A DNA stretch of 6,520 nucleotides from Bacillota bacterium. GTDB taxonomy: Bacteria; Bacillota; Clostridia; Peptostreptococcales; Anaerovoracaceae. A model generated the notes under the pieces. It saw only the letters and a list, made by a program, of their open reading frames with translations, did no database searches and had not been told where the DNA came from. Position 1 is the stretch's first letter; every line of letters starts with the position of its first letter. The DNA lies in NCBI GenBank assembly GCA_029266295.1, contig JAQSXD010000215.1, positions 1 through 6,520 of the forward strand, read 5' to 3'. Below are positions 1 to 5,813 of the stretch, piece by piece. The translations under genes and the position numbers were made by a program.

Positions 1-1
1 T

Positions 2-193
2 GAATTGAGCCTAAACAGAGAATTGATGCAGATCAACATCAGGCAGATTTGCAGCTATGATCAGAGCTTGGATACATGGAGCTGGGACTTTACAATCGGT
101 GAAGATAAGCGAAGGCTTGGAGCGGAAGAAGATGCCGTTGCGTTAGAAATGTTTGAGGAAAGACTTCGCAGTTTATCACAGAAGGGAGCATAG
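2..193 (+). CDS. C-terminal end of a protein, possibly the Tad/CpaF-type secretion ATPase (partial)
   Basis: The reading frame is open through the left edge of the window. Only the last 63 residues and the TAG stop are visible, so the start lies upstream; a TTG at position 5 is very unlikely to be the real start. The visible part is charged and soluble, with a segment NIRQICSYDQSLDTWSW followed by an acidic/basic helical tail ending in LSQKGA. No Walker motif or other catalytic signature falls inside the window. The stop is two bases before the ATG of a TadB-like gene, and the ribosome binding site of that gene lies inside this coding end, so the two are co-transcribed and probably translationally coupled. 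In Tad loci the gene before tadB is normally the CpaF/TadA hexameric ATPase that powers pilus assembly, and the R-x-I...W pattern is compatible with its C-terminus. The product name is inferred from position. That this is a coding end is fairly sure; the identity is not. Confidence 0.5.
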   Translation, partial: ELSLNRELMQINIRQICSYDQSLDTWSWDFTIGEDKRRLGAEEDAVALEMFEERLRSLSQKGA

Positions 194-195
194 AA

Positions 196-1218
196 ATGAT
201 TGCAGAGCTGGAACGTAAAGCAGGGTTTTTTGCGGACATGGAGAAAAGTACGGGAATACTGGCGAATTTGGAAAAACCGGAAGTTCTGTCTGTTCTTGCG
301 GTAGCGGTCCTGTATCTGCTGCTTATCACGGGAGCATGGATTACTTATCGGGGGCGAATTCAGGGCATTGTAGCTAAAATTCGAATGCATAACCGGCTCA
401 AGGCAAGAAAGAAAATGCTCAGACCGGATTCTGCTTTGGAGCGACATCTGAGAAGTGTTTTGTCTGCTGCGCAGAATAAGCCAATGGAACCAAAAACATA
501 CATTGTGATGTCGATCATCATTTTGGGAAGTATACTGGCAGCTGGACTAAGAAGCGCGTCGCCCATATCAGCCTTCTTAATGGCGCTCCTGCTTACACTG
601 ATGCCTTACCTTATGCTCCGGGTCAAAGTAGAGACGATGCGAAGAAAGAGTAGTTATGAGGGAGAAAAACTGATTTCTGAATTTCTTTGCCAGTACCGAA
701 TCTGTGAATATAACGTCTATAAAACCATGGAGCAGGTGATTTTGGTCTCGGAAGGAACAAAAATCACAGGAAAACTAATGTTCAAGCTGTTACTTGAACT
801 GCGAAACACCGGAGATCCGCAGATCATAAAGGATGCTACAGAGCGTTTTGCTTATGGAATCAATACAAATTGGAGCAGGATGCTTGCAAACAGCATACGC
901 GTAGCAGCGGAAAACGGCATGAACGTTTCACTTGCTTTAGAAGATATCCTCATACAGCTTAGGGAAGCAAGGCAGCTATTTGAAGAACGCAAGCGGCTCA
1001 ATGCTGAGTCTGTCAGAATGGTGGTTTTTCTTGCACCGGTGATGTATCTTGGCACCATACTCATGTCAGTAAAGTATCTAGGAATTCCCGTTTCAAAGCT
1101 GATTCAAAATCAACTTTATACGGAGCAAGGTTTTCTTCTCATACTCATAATCATCTTCTTGTTTCTGATCAATTTGGCATTGATCGAAATCATCAACAAT
1201 CAGCGCTTCGATTACTGA
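196..1218 (+). CDS. TadB-like inner-membrane platform protein (T2SSF-type), Tad pilus assembly
   Basis: This 340-aa protein is polytopic. Hydrophobic segments lie near residues 30-49, 102-118, 123-141, 274-291 and 312-331. Between the third and fourth is a cytoplasmic helical domain of about 130 residues containing a G-x-x-x-x-x-AL-x-D-x-x-x-x-LR pattern (residues 241-256), as in the type II secretion F domain. In Tad systems TadB and TadC form the membrane platform that couples ATPase motion to pilin extrusion. The order (putative ATPase end, this gene, a second smaller F-like protein, then pilin-like genes) matches tadA-tadB-tadC-pilins. The start at 196 is supported by GGGAG at 184-188 and lies two bases after the upstream stop. 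The first 29 residues are an amphipathic charged N-terminal extension before the first membrane segment. The assignment rests on architecture and context rather than on strong sequence identity, so the subfamily is less certain than the role. Confidence 0.72.
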   Translation: MIAELERKAGFFADMEKSTGILANLEKPEVLSVLAVAVLYLLLITGAWITYRGRIQGIVAKIRMHNRLKARKKMLRPDSALERHLRSVLSAAQNKPMEPKTYIVMSIIILGSILAAGLRSASPISAFLMALLLTLMPYLMLRVKVETMRRKSSYEGEKLISEFLCQYRICEYNVYKTMEQVILVSEGTKITGKLMFKLLLELRNTGDPQIIKDATERFAYGINTNWSRMLANSIRVAAENGMNVSLALEDILIQLREARQLFEERKRLNAESVRMVVFLAPVMYLGTILMSVKYLGIPVSKLIQNQLYTEQGFLLILIIIFLFLINLALIEIINNQRFDY

Positions 1219-1250
1219 TCATGAGCAGAAGTATGTCATATGGAATAAAT

Positions 1251-1255
1251 GGAGG
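1251..1255 (+). promoter_or_regulatory. Ribosome binding site that decides the TadC-like start
   Basis: GGAGG lies five bases before the ATG at 1261. The longer in-frame ATG at 1249 overlaps this Shine-Dalgarno sequence and has no good site of its own upstream, so translation most likely begins at 1261 (or at 1267, spacing 11). Confidence 0.6.
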
Positions 1256-1260
1256 AAAGA

Positions 1261-1962
1261 ATGAATATGAGCTGGCTTGAATATTGGTACAGAGGCATTC
1301 CTATGGGTCTTATGGGCGTTTTTCTGACTGGAATTTTTCTCATAAAAGACCGTAGACTCTGGGTATGGAGCCTACAGCGAAGACTTGAGCTTAGAAGCAG
1401 TGCTGTTCTAAAGGCAAGAAACAGCAGTGATGAATTCAGACAGAAGACGACCGGTATTTTTGAGATGCCCTCCCGCATCATCAGAAACATCAGGGAACAG
1501 AGTATGGATAAAGAAATCCTTGAGGCCATTGCGTTTCTCCGAAACCTCGCAACGCTGGACAAGGGGAAAACAAGCAGCTCGGACTATATCATTGAACGAT
1601 TATCAGAGCATAATGGTATTCTCCAGCCTGTTTATGTAAAAATGCTGAGCTTGCTTCGTATGAATCAGCAAAAAGCGGCGGCAGAATATTTTGCTCAAAA
1701 AGTTGGTACGACTGCTGGACGGGATTTTGCTGGACTGCTGATTCAATGGGATCGTCTGGAGCCCACCGGTCTGCTGGAAACACTGCTTTCCTATGAAAAG
1801 AGTATCAAGGCCGTGAGGGTTACCTATCAGAAAAAAAGAGATGAAATTGTAAGCGAACTGATTTACTTTCCGGTGGTGGTAAATATCCTGGTCATCTTTA
1901 TCAATTTTATTTATATTGCGTATTTTATCGATCAGAAAGAATTGCTGCAGTTGTTTATGTAG
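1261..1962 (+). CDS. TadC-like membrane protein (T2SSF-type), Tad pilus assembly
   Basis: This protein has 233 aa from the preferred start. One hydrophobic segment lies near residues 11-28 and a long C-terminal one near 201-223. Between them is a helical soluble domain that includes AIAFLRNLATLDKGKTSS and a second repeat-like stretch ending in a basic R-V-T-Y-Q-K-K-R helix just before the C-terminal membrane segment. This arrangement, with a helix rich in Lys/Arg running into a membrane segment, is typical of T2SSF/TadC proteins. It follows the TadB-like gene after 42 bases and precedes the pilin-like genes, as tadC usually does. TadC proteins are often nearer 300 aa with more membrane segments, so this is a shortened version; no frameshift or internal stop is visible. 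It presumably pairs with the TadB-like protein as the platform. An upstream in-frame ATG at 1249 would add four residues. Confidence is good for the class and moderate for the exact name. Confidence 0.65.
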   Translation: MNMSWLEYWYRGIPMGLMGVFLTGIFLIKDRRLWVWSLQRRLELRSSAVLKARNSSDEFRQKTTGIFEMPSRIIRNIREQSMDKEILEAIAFLRNLATLDKGKTSSSDYIIERLSEHNGILQPVYVKMLSLLRMNQQKAAAEYFAQKVGTTAGRDFAGLLIQWDRLEPTGLLETLLSYEKSIKAVRVTYQKKRDEIVSELIYFPVVVNILVIFINFIYIAYFIDQKELLQLFM

Positions 1963-2011
1963 TGAGAAGGGATGAATGCAGTGAGTGAAATGTGTGAAAA
2001 GGAGAGTTGAA

Positions 2012-2149
2012 ATGAAACAAATTATCGTGATGATTGCAATGGTTCTGCTTGGGATTACGATTGCCGGTTTTGTAGGAGAGTTCAAAGGAAGCGCGGAAAC
2101 CATCTCGGATAGTGCCAATACGAAAATTGTAACAATTACCTCCCCGTGA
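2012..2149 (+). CDS. Small single-pass pilin-like peptide (45 aa), Tad locus
   Basis: This short gene encodes 45 residues: MKQIIVMIAMVLLGITIAGF, then a polar tail GEFKGSAETISDS and a Thr/Ile-rich end finishing in SP. AAGGAG at 1999-2004 lies seven bases before the ATG, an excellent ribosome binding site. The gene sits 49 bases after the TadC-like stop and 27 bases before a second peptide gene with the same N-terminus. The hydrophobic stretch begins at residue 4, directly after Met-Lys-Gln. There is therefore no long basic leader of the usual prepilin kind, and no Glu at position 5 after the only plausible Gly (Gly14). In position and size it resembles Flp-type major pilins, which are small peptides encoded in Tad loci, but the classical Flp motif is absent. 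It may be the structural pilin of a divergent system or a small membrane accessory peptide. That it is a gene is well supported by the ribosome binding site and the paralogue next door; its function is inferred. Confidence 0.7.
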   Translation: MKQIIVMIAMVLLGITIAGFVGEFKGSAETISDSANTKIVTITSP

Positions 2150-2176
2150 GGAATTTGATGGAAGGGAGTGGTGTAG

Positions 2177-2323
2177 ATGAAGCAATTCATTGTACTTTGC
2201 AGTACAATTCTTCTGGGGATTACCATCTACAATATGATCATGGGACCTGCCGACAGCTCGGTCATCAATGTGGTGGGTGACATCTGGGAACAGGGAATTG
2301 AAGTCAGGACAAACAATCCTTGA
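2177..2323 (+). CDS. Small single-pass pilin-like peptide (48 aa), paralogue of the preceding one
   Basis: The 48-residue product begins MKQFIVLCSTILLGITIYNM and continues with a polar tail that includes ADSSVINVVGDIWEQG and ends in NNP. Its first 17 residues match the preceding 45-aa product at M-K-Q, I-V and the run L-L-G-I-T-I, so the two look like tandem paralogues that have diverged in the tail. A GAAGGGAG site at 2161-2168 lies eight bases before the ATG. Like its neighbour it has one hydrophobic segment starting at residue 4, no basic leader, and no Glu five residues after the Gly. A cysteine at residue 8 lies within the membrane segment and is not in a lipobox context. It is probably a pilin-type subunit or small membrane component of the same Tad-like apparatus. 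The gene call is supported by the ribosome binding site, spacing and paralogy; the role is inferred from context. Confidence 0.7.
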   Translation: MKQFIVLCSTILLGITIYNMIMGPADSSVINVVGDIWEQGIEVRTNNP

Positions 2324-2354
2324 GGATCGCTTTGAGGTCGAGAGAAGGTGAATT

Positions 2355-2768
2355 ATGAAACAGCTCATTGTTCTAATGGGTGTATTACCCATTATGCTGG
2401 TTTTTCTGTTCCAATATGCTTTGGATCAGAAGAACCATGAACGGATTAACCGATTTCAGGAATATGTGTATCAAGCCAAGGAACAAGCCAAGCAGGAAGG
2501 CTGCTTTACGCCCAGTATCAGAAACGAACTCACAACCAAGATCAAGGATACATTTGGAATCACAGAAGGAGAGATGATTCTGGCACTGGAGGCGGTTCCA
2601 CAGTACCGCACCACAGCCTTTGATGAAAGAGAGTTGATTTATTATAAAGTCTCAGTTCCCATCGAGAAGATCATGGCTGGTAATCGGTTTTTTGGCATCT
2701 CTGATGCGGACAATCAGGGGATGTATACCATTGAAAGCTGGACTGCCAGTGAGCGGCTGAGAGATTGA
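2355..2768 (+). CDS. Pilin-like/TadE-like single-pass protein (137 aa), Tad locus
   Basis: The protein starts MKQLIVLMGVLPIMLVFLF, a hydrophobic segment at residues 4-20, and then has a polar domain of about 115 residues. The domain opens with an amphipathic helix rich in Gln/Glu/Lys (residues 24-48) and continues with a mixed alpha/beta region. This gives the N-terminal helix plus globular C-terminal domain layout of minor pilins and TadE/TadG proteins. The N-terminus repeats the MKQ-x-IV start of the two preceding peptides, linking it to them. A GAGAAGGTG stretch at 2342-2350 precedes the ATG by four bases. The stop is three bases before the next ATG, so the pair are probably translationally coupled and may act together. 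A single cysteine lies at residue 50. I do not recognise the soluble domain as a named family. A role as a minor pilin or tip subunit is inferred from architecture and location. Confidence 0.65.
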   Translation: MKQLIVLMGVLPIMLVFLFQYALDQKNHERINRFQEYVYQAKEQAKQEGCFTPSIRNELTTKIKDTFGITEGEMILALEAVPQYRTTAFDERELIYYKVSVPIEKIMAGNRFFGISDADNQGMYTIESWTASERLRD

Positions 2769-2771
2769 ACG

Positions 2772-3218
2772 ATGAAAGTGTTTATTGTGTTTATGGCGAT
2801 TTTTGTGATCAATGTTAGTTTTCTTTCCTACCAGGGTGATATGGGAAGATACGTACAAAGCAGGAACTTTTTAAAGGCAGCTGCGGAAGAGTGTGCGGCA
2901 GGGGCGGCTCTGTACTATGACCGAGAAGCGTACGGACAAGGGCATTTCTGCTTTTCCTATGAGGAGGGGGAAAAATACATTAAATATATCCTGGAGCATG
3001 GAATGGCTGCAGCGCCCCTTCCACAAGGAAGCAGTATCACCTATGAGGTGGTTTTTCAAGATGATCACATGGGATATGAGAATGACCCGGACGGCGATGA
3101 GCGCAATATTCCATCTGTTACCGTTACGCTGAACGCAAAGACGCAAGATCTTTTCGCCTTGCCTTTCTTCGAGGTAACGGAAATAACGAGGGCAGCCCGT
3201 TATGAGCTGCCACAGTAG
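2772..3218 (+). CDS. TadE/TadG-like minor pilin protein (148 aa)
   Basis: An N-terminal hydrophobic segment (residues 3-19, after Met-Lys) is followed by a helix with small residues, F-L-K-A-A-A-E-E-C-A-A-G-A-A-L-Y-Y-D (33-50), then a mainly beta domain. The C-terminal section shows S-V-T-V-T-L-N-A-K (115-123) and a final L-P-F-F-E-V-T-E-I-T-R-A-A-R-Y (130-144). This pattern, an alternating beta strand, a loop with LPF and a last strand with an Ala-rich turn, is characteristic of TadG-like pseudopilins. These are minor components encoded at the end of Tad operons. It starts three bases after the preceding stop with no strong Shine-Dalgarno sequence of its own, so translational coupling is likely. 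An acidic loop (D-P-D-G-D-E, 105-110) is notable and could bind a metal ion, but that is speculative. It is the last gene of the pilus operon visible here; the next gene is on the other strand. Confidence 0.65.
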   Translation: MKVFIVFMAIFVINVSFLSYQGDMGRYVQSRNFLKAAAEECAAGAALYYDREAYGQGHFCFSYEEGEKYIKYILEHGMAAAPLPQGSSITYEVVFQDDHMGYENDPDGDERNIPSVTVTLNAKTQDLFALPFFEVTEITRAARYELPQ

Positions 3219-3249
3219 ATCCTTGTTTTACAGTTTGAGCTGCCTCAGT
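3191..3249 (+). repeat. Imperfect direct repeat and hairpin at the end of the pilus operon
   Basis: GAGCTGCCACAGT at 3204-3216, ending on the first base of the stop codon of the TadG-like gene, recurs as GAGCTGCCTCAGT at 3237-3249 with one mismatch. GGCAGC at 3191-3196 can pair with GCTGCC at 3206-3211 (9-base loop), or alternatively with the second copy at 3239-3244. A short T-rich stretch (3224-3229) follows the first hairpin only after about a dozen bases, so this is not a clean intrinsic terminator. The rest of the convergent gap (3219-3291) shows no other strong hairpin. Confidence 0.35.
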
Positions 3250-3291
3250 GTTGGAAGGTAAATGAATCGCAAGCATGATTTATTAAAGTAC

Positions 3292-4263
3292 TCAATTGCT
3301 GAAATGTCTGCTCTGATATTCTTTTGGCGTAATACCATACTTCTTTTTGAAGACTTTACTGAAATGAGCGGAGTCGCTAAAACCCCACTGAAAGGCTATG
3401 CTTGTAATACTGTCTTTAATAAGATTTTGCTTGGAAAGGAGCCTCCGGCATTGCTCCAGCCGCTGATCCAGTATGTAATGACTGACAGAGAGACCTTTTT
3501 CAGCAAAGAGCAAATGCAGGTATCTGGTTGAGATATGGAAGTTTCCGGCTATGAGATTGGGCCCTAGTTCAGGAAGATCCAGATTTCGGCGAATATACTC
3601 CATGGATGCATTAAAGAGATCTTGTCTCGCTTTGGTCATGGGATGTTCATTTCGACCGGCTTGAAGGCATGTGGTAATGAGCTCCAAGGTGAGATCAATG
3701 GCAGCATTTCCTATGCCGCTTTCGATGGCGCCCCCTTCGTTGCCCAAGGTAGTAATATGAGAAGCTGCTACGGCATTTAGTCCTTTGCTGAAATCAATAT
3801 GCTTTCCAAGATAACTGTCAATCTGAGGAAGCTGAGCTCTCATCCTGTCTTGGGGTACCAGCAGGGTTACTTTTTTTGTATCGGAAAACAGCTTAAATTC
3901 TATGGGTTTTGTTGAATCCCATATGAGAAAGCTGTTTTTCTTCATTTCTACTGATTGTCCTTCATGAAAGACGATTTCTGAACCGTCATAGATGTATAGT
4001 AAGCCGTAATACTCTCCGTCGCTTTGCTTAACGTCATGGATCGTACGCCTTCCGTAACAGGGCTCACAGTCACAATATAATAAGCGGATGCCGCCGAGAT
4101 GACGCATCTTAATCTTACCGTAGTATTGAGAGAGGGCTGTGTTGTCGAGAGACCATTTCAAGTGAGAATCATTTAGAGCCGTACACCATGCTTCAAACTG
4201 TTCTTTGGGGAGAAATTCCTTTGAATTCCATTCCTGCCAAAGCTCCTTGGATTCAAATCTCAT
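3292..4263 (-). CDS. AraC-family transcriptional regulator
   Basis: This 323-aa protein has a C-terminal AraC/XylS DNA-binding domain. The first helix-turn-helix lies near residues 233-257 (containing A-G-N-F-H-I-S-T-R-Y-L-H-L-L-F). The second is near 283-316, with the family signature I-A-x-x-W-G-F-S-D-S-A-H-F-S-K-V-F-K-K-K-Y-G-x-T-P-K-E-Y. The N-terminal part begins L-P-K-E-Q-F-E-A-W (18-26) and continues as a beta-rich region, resembling the AraC-binding-like (cupin-type) domain of regulators such as FeaR; it presumably senses a small molecule. On its own strand CAGGAGG lies eight bases before the ATG (4271-4277 on the + strand), which supports the start. It is transcribed divergently from the thiolase operon and convergently to the pilus operon. 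That arrangement makes the thiolase operon the likely target, probably with activation by its substrate. The family is certain; the effector and regulon are inferred. Confidence 0.93.
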   Translation of the reverse strand: MRFESKELWQEWNSKEFLPKEQFEAWCTALNDSHLKWSLDNTALSQYYGKIKMRHLGGIRLLYCDCEPCYGRRTIHDVKQSDGEYYGLLYIYDGSEIVFHEGQSVEMKKNSFLIWDSTKPIEFKLFSDTKKVTLLVPQDRMRAQLPQIDSYLGKHIDFSKGLNAVAASHITTLGNEGGAIESGIGNAAIDLTLELITTCLQAGRNEHPMTKARQDLFNASMEYIRRNLDLPELGPNLIAGNFHISTRYLHLLFAEKGLSVSHYILDQRLEQCRRLLSKQNLIKDSITSIAFQWGFSDSAHFSKVFKKKYGITPKEYQSRHFSN

Positions 4264-4434
4264 CGTGTATCCTCCTGTTTGTTCCTAAGGACGCGCTGAA
4301 GGAATTTTCCCGACTACTTTGCGCACCCTCCATAAGATTCCCAAATGGGAACTGTTCCTTATTAACATAAAAATACTTCCCTGACAGACAAGATATGTAC
4401 GAATCTTTAAGATAAAATTTAGGAAATTAAGAAT

Positions 4435-4461
4435 TTGACTGTAGCAAGCAAATTCTATCAT
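4435..4461 (+). promoter_or_regulatory. Candidate sigma-A-type promoter for the thiolase operon
   Basis: TTGACT at 4435-4440 and TATCAT at 4456-4461 each differ from the consensus -35 and -10 boxes at one position. The spacer is 15 bases, shorter than the ideal 17, as is often the case for promoters that need an activator. An AT-rich stretch lies immediately upstream. The predicted leader would be about 65 bases. No run-off or mapping data are available; this is a pattern match only. Confidence 0.3.
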
Positions 4462-4519
4462 TCCGCTGGGGGTTCTGTCAATGATGGAATCGCCCGGTGA
4501 TCTAAACGGAACCATTGAG

Positions 4520-4525
4520 AGGAGG
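4520..4525 (+). promoter_or_regulatory. Ribosome binding site that decides the thiolase start
   Basis: AGGAGG lies six bases before the ATG at 4532 and only three before the ATG at 4529. The frame extends upstream to an ATG at 4481, but the extra 16 residues (including E-S-P-G-D-L-N-G) do not look like thiolase sequence and span this site. Translation therefore most likely starts at 4532, or at 4529, which adds one Met. Confidence 0.75.
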
Positions 4526-4531
4526 AATATG

Positions 4532-5809
4532 ATGAAAAACAAACTCAAAGAGCCTGTGTATATCCTTGGCGTCGGGTGTACAAGATTTGGAAATCTTTTG
4601 GAGACTCCGGAAATCAAGGGTCTTACCCTGCAGGAAATGGCGGCAGAAGCAGTAAAGGAAGCACTGGATGACTCGGGAACCGATCCTTCGGAAATCGACG
4701 CAATCTTTGTGGGTAATGTAACCATGCATACGTCTACATTACCAGCCACCTACAGCCAGATTGCGAAATGGACCGGAATGCAGTTTAAAGCAGGGGTACA
4801 TTTTGATGGAGCCTGCTCAACTACCAATATCGGAATCACCCTGGGAGCGATGGGAATTGCCTCCGGAGTTTACCGAAAAGTGCTGGTCGTTGGGCTAGAG
4901 TCGACCTTAAGTCAGCCAAAGAAGCTGAGCCCCTTTGACCGAGAAACAATTCCTACAGAAGAGATGTGGTTATGGACAGACTACTGCGTCAATCAGGCAT
5001 ATTCCGTTCCGCAGGGCTATGACATTTTCCCATCCTATAACGGCATTATCGCGCAAGCATACTGCAAGAAATACGGGATCAGCATCGAGGAATTTGAAAA
5101 AGGGATGTTTGAGCTTTGCAGAACAAGAAGGCTTCACGGATCGATGAACAAGAGAGCCATCAATCAGGAAACGCTTGAAGACGAAGCAAAGCGCTTTGGC
5201 TTTGACGATCCTTATGCGTTCTGGAAATCCAATTATAATCCCTTCCTTGCATGGCCTTCCAGACTGAGAAGCGCTGTATCTGCAGCGGATGGTGCTTCTG
5301 CTATCGTCATCAGCAGTGAAGACGGAATCCAGGATGCACCCAATCTCCCCATTGAGGTTAAAGGCTGGGGTGTTACCATCAGCGATCTTCCATGGTATGA
5401 AGAGGATCCTACTTATATGCACTACGATACACTGTCATTTGACAAAGCTTATGACATGTCGGGGATCACAGCAGCGGATATCGACTATCTTCATGTCCAT
5501 GACTGTTCCCATATTTCCAGCATTTGTACGGCAGAATTGAGCGGCTATCTTCCAAAGGGGGAAGGCTTAAAATATGCAGAAGCAGGAAGACTGCGCTTTG
5601 ACGGTGACCGGCCCATGAGTACTCACGGCGGGCGGCATGCCTTCGGTCATGCCTGGGCAGCCAGTGCTGGTGCGGACACTTATGAAGCGGTAAAGCAGAT
5701 GAGAGGCATCTGCGGGGAGCGCCAGATTCCAAACGTCCCCAAAATTTCAGTAGTACATACTCATGGATATGCTATGGTAAGTACCGTCATGGTATACGGA
5801 AGGAGGTAA
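4532..5809 (+). CDS. Thiolase-superfamily protein, SCP2/archaeal type, with DUF35 partner
   Basis: This 425-aa protein has the thiolase fold. The N-terminus has I-L-G-V-G-x-T-R-F-G (11-20). The nucleophile region is F-D-G-A-C-S-T-T-N (91-99) with Cys95, followed by S-G-V-Y-R-K-V-L-V-V-G-L-E-S (111-124). The second half has A-D-G-A-S-A-I-V-I-S (252-261), an SCP2-type H-D-C motif at 323-325, and G-R-H-A-F-G-H-A-W-A-A-S-A-G (367-380) with the probable catalytic His373. Thiolases catalyse reversible Claisen condensation or cleavage of acyl-CoA thioesters. SCP2/archaeal types often need a DUF35 protein as partner, and one is encoded next, four bases downstream. Differences from typical family members are noted: the GHP motif reads GHA, and the C-terminal position normally carrying CxGG or NxGG reads H-T-H-G-Y-A. 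There is also an unusual segment at 128-165 rich in aromatic and acidic residues. It is about 30 residues longer than many archaeal homologues. Fold and active-site Cys are secure; the substrate is unknown and could be CoA- or ACP-bound. Confidence 0.88.
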   Translation: MKNKLKEPVYILGVGCTRFGNLLETPEIKGLTLQEMAAEAVKEALDDSGTDPSEIDAIFVGNVTMHTSTLPATYSQIAKWTGMQFKAGVHFDGACSTTNIGITLGAMGIASGVYRKVLVVGLESTLSQPKKLSPFDRETIPTEEMWLWTDYCVNQAYSVPQGYDIFPSYNGIIAQAYCKKYGISIEEFEKGMFELCRTRRLHGSMNKRAINQETLEDEAKRFGFDDPYAFWKSNYNPFLAWPSRLRSAVSAADGASAIVISSEDGIQDAPNLPIEVKGWGVTISDLPWYEEDPTYMHYDTLSFDKAYDMSGITAADIDYLHVHDCSHISSICTAELSGYLPKGEGLKYAEAGRLRFDGDRPMSTHGGRHAFGHAWAASAGADTYEAVKQMRGICGERQIPNVPKISVVHTHGYAMVSTVMVYGRR

Positions 5810-5813
5810 CGGC

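Larger units (their letters stand above)
4264..4531. promoter_or_regulatory. Divergent regulatory region between the AraC gene and the thiolase operon
   Basis: This 268-base non-coding space must hold the promoters for both divergent genes. The AraC-proximal half carries several small palindromes built from GGAA/TTCC: GGAA-TT-TTCC at 4301-4310, TTCCCA-AA-TGGGAA at 4338-4351, and GGAAC-T-GTTCC at 4348-4358, which overlaps the previous one. TGTTCCT occurs twice (from 4280 and from 4353). The middle (about 4398-4437) is very AT-rich. A further inverted pair ATCATT/AATGAT lies at 4457-4462 and 4480-4485, around a plausible start of the operon leader. These are candidate operators for the AraC protein, whose sites are usually direct repeats, so the assignment is tentative. 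Confidence 0.45.

Noticed and set aside
1972..2010. A 12-codon open frame (MNAVSEMCEKES) just before the 45-aa peptide gene, as a possible leader peptide.
   Set aside because: The purine-rich stretch before its ATG is too close to serve as a good ribosome binding site, the peptide has no features, and the stop simply precedes the next ATG. Chance is the simpler explanation.
1603..2392. Long open frames on the minus strand opposite the TadC-like and small peptide genes.
   Set aside because: They are His- and Ser-rich translations of the complementary strand with no good start sites, and they overlap well-supported + strand genes.
3262..3531. An 89-residue open frame on the + strand starting with ATG after GGAAGG.
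   Set aside because: It lies almost wholly antisense to the helix-turn-helix coding part of the AraC gene, which has a clear family signature. The translated sequence has no recognisable features, so it is taken as a shadow frame.
4481..4531. An N-terminal extension of the thiolase from the upstream in-frame ATG at 4481.
   Set aside because: The extension contains the Shine-Dalgarno sequence for the ATG at 4532, has no site of its own, and does not resemble thiolase N-termini.
4264..4531. A sigma-54 (-24/-12) promoter or a riboswitch in the intergenic region.
   Set aside because: No TGGCA-N-TTGC-type pair was found on inspection, and no conserved riboswitch core or terminator/antiterminator pair was recognised in the leader.
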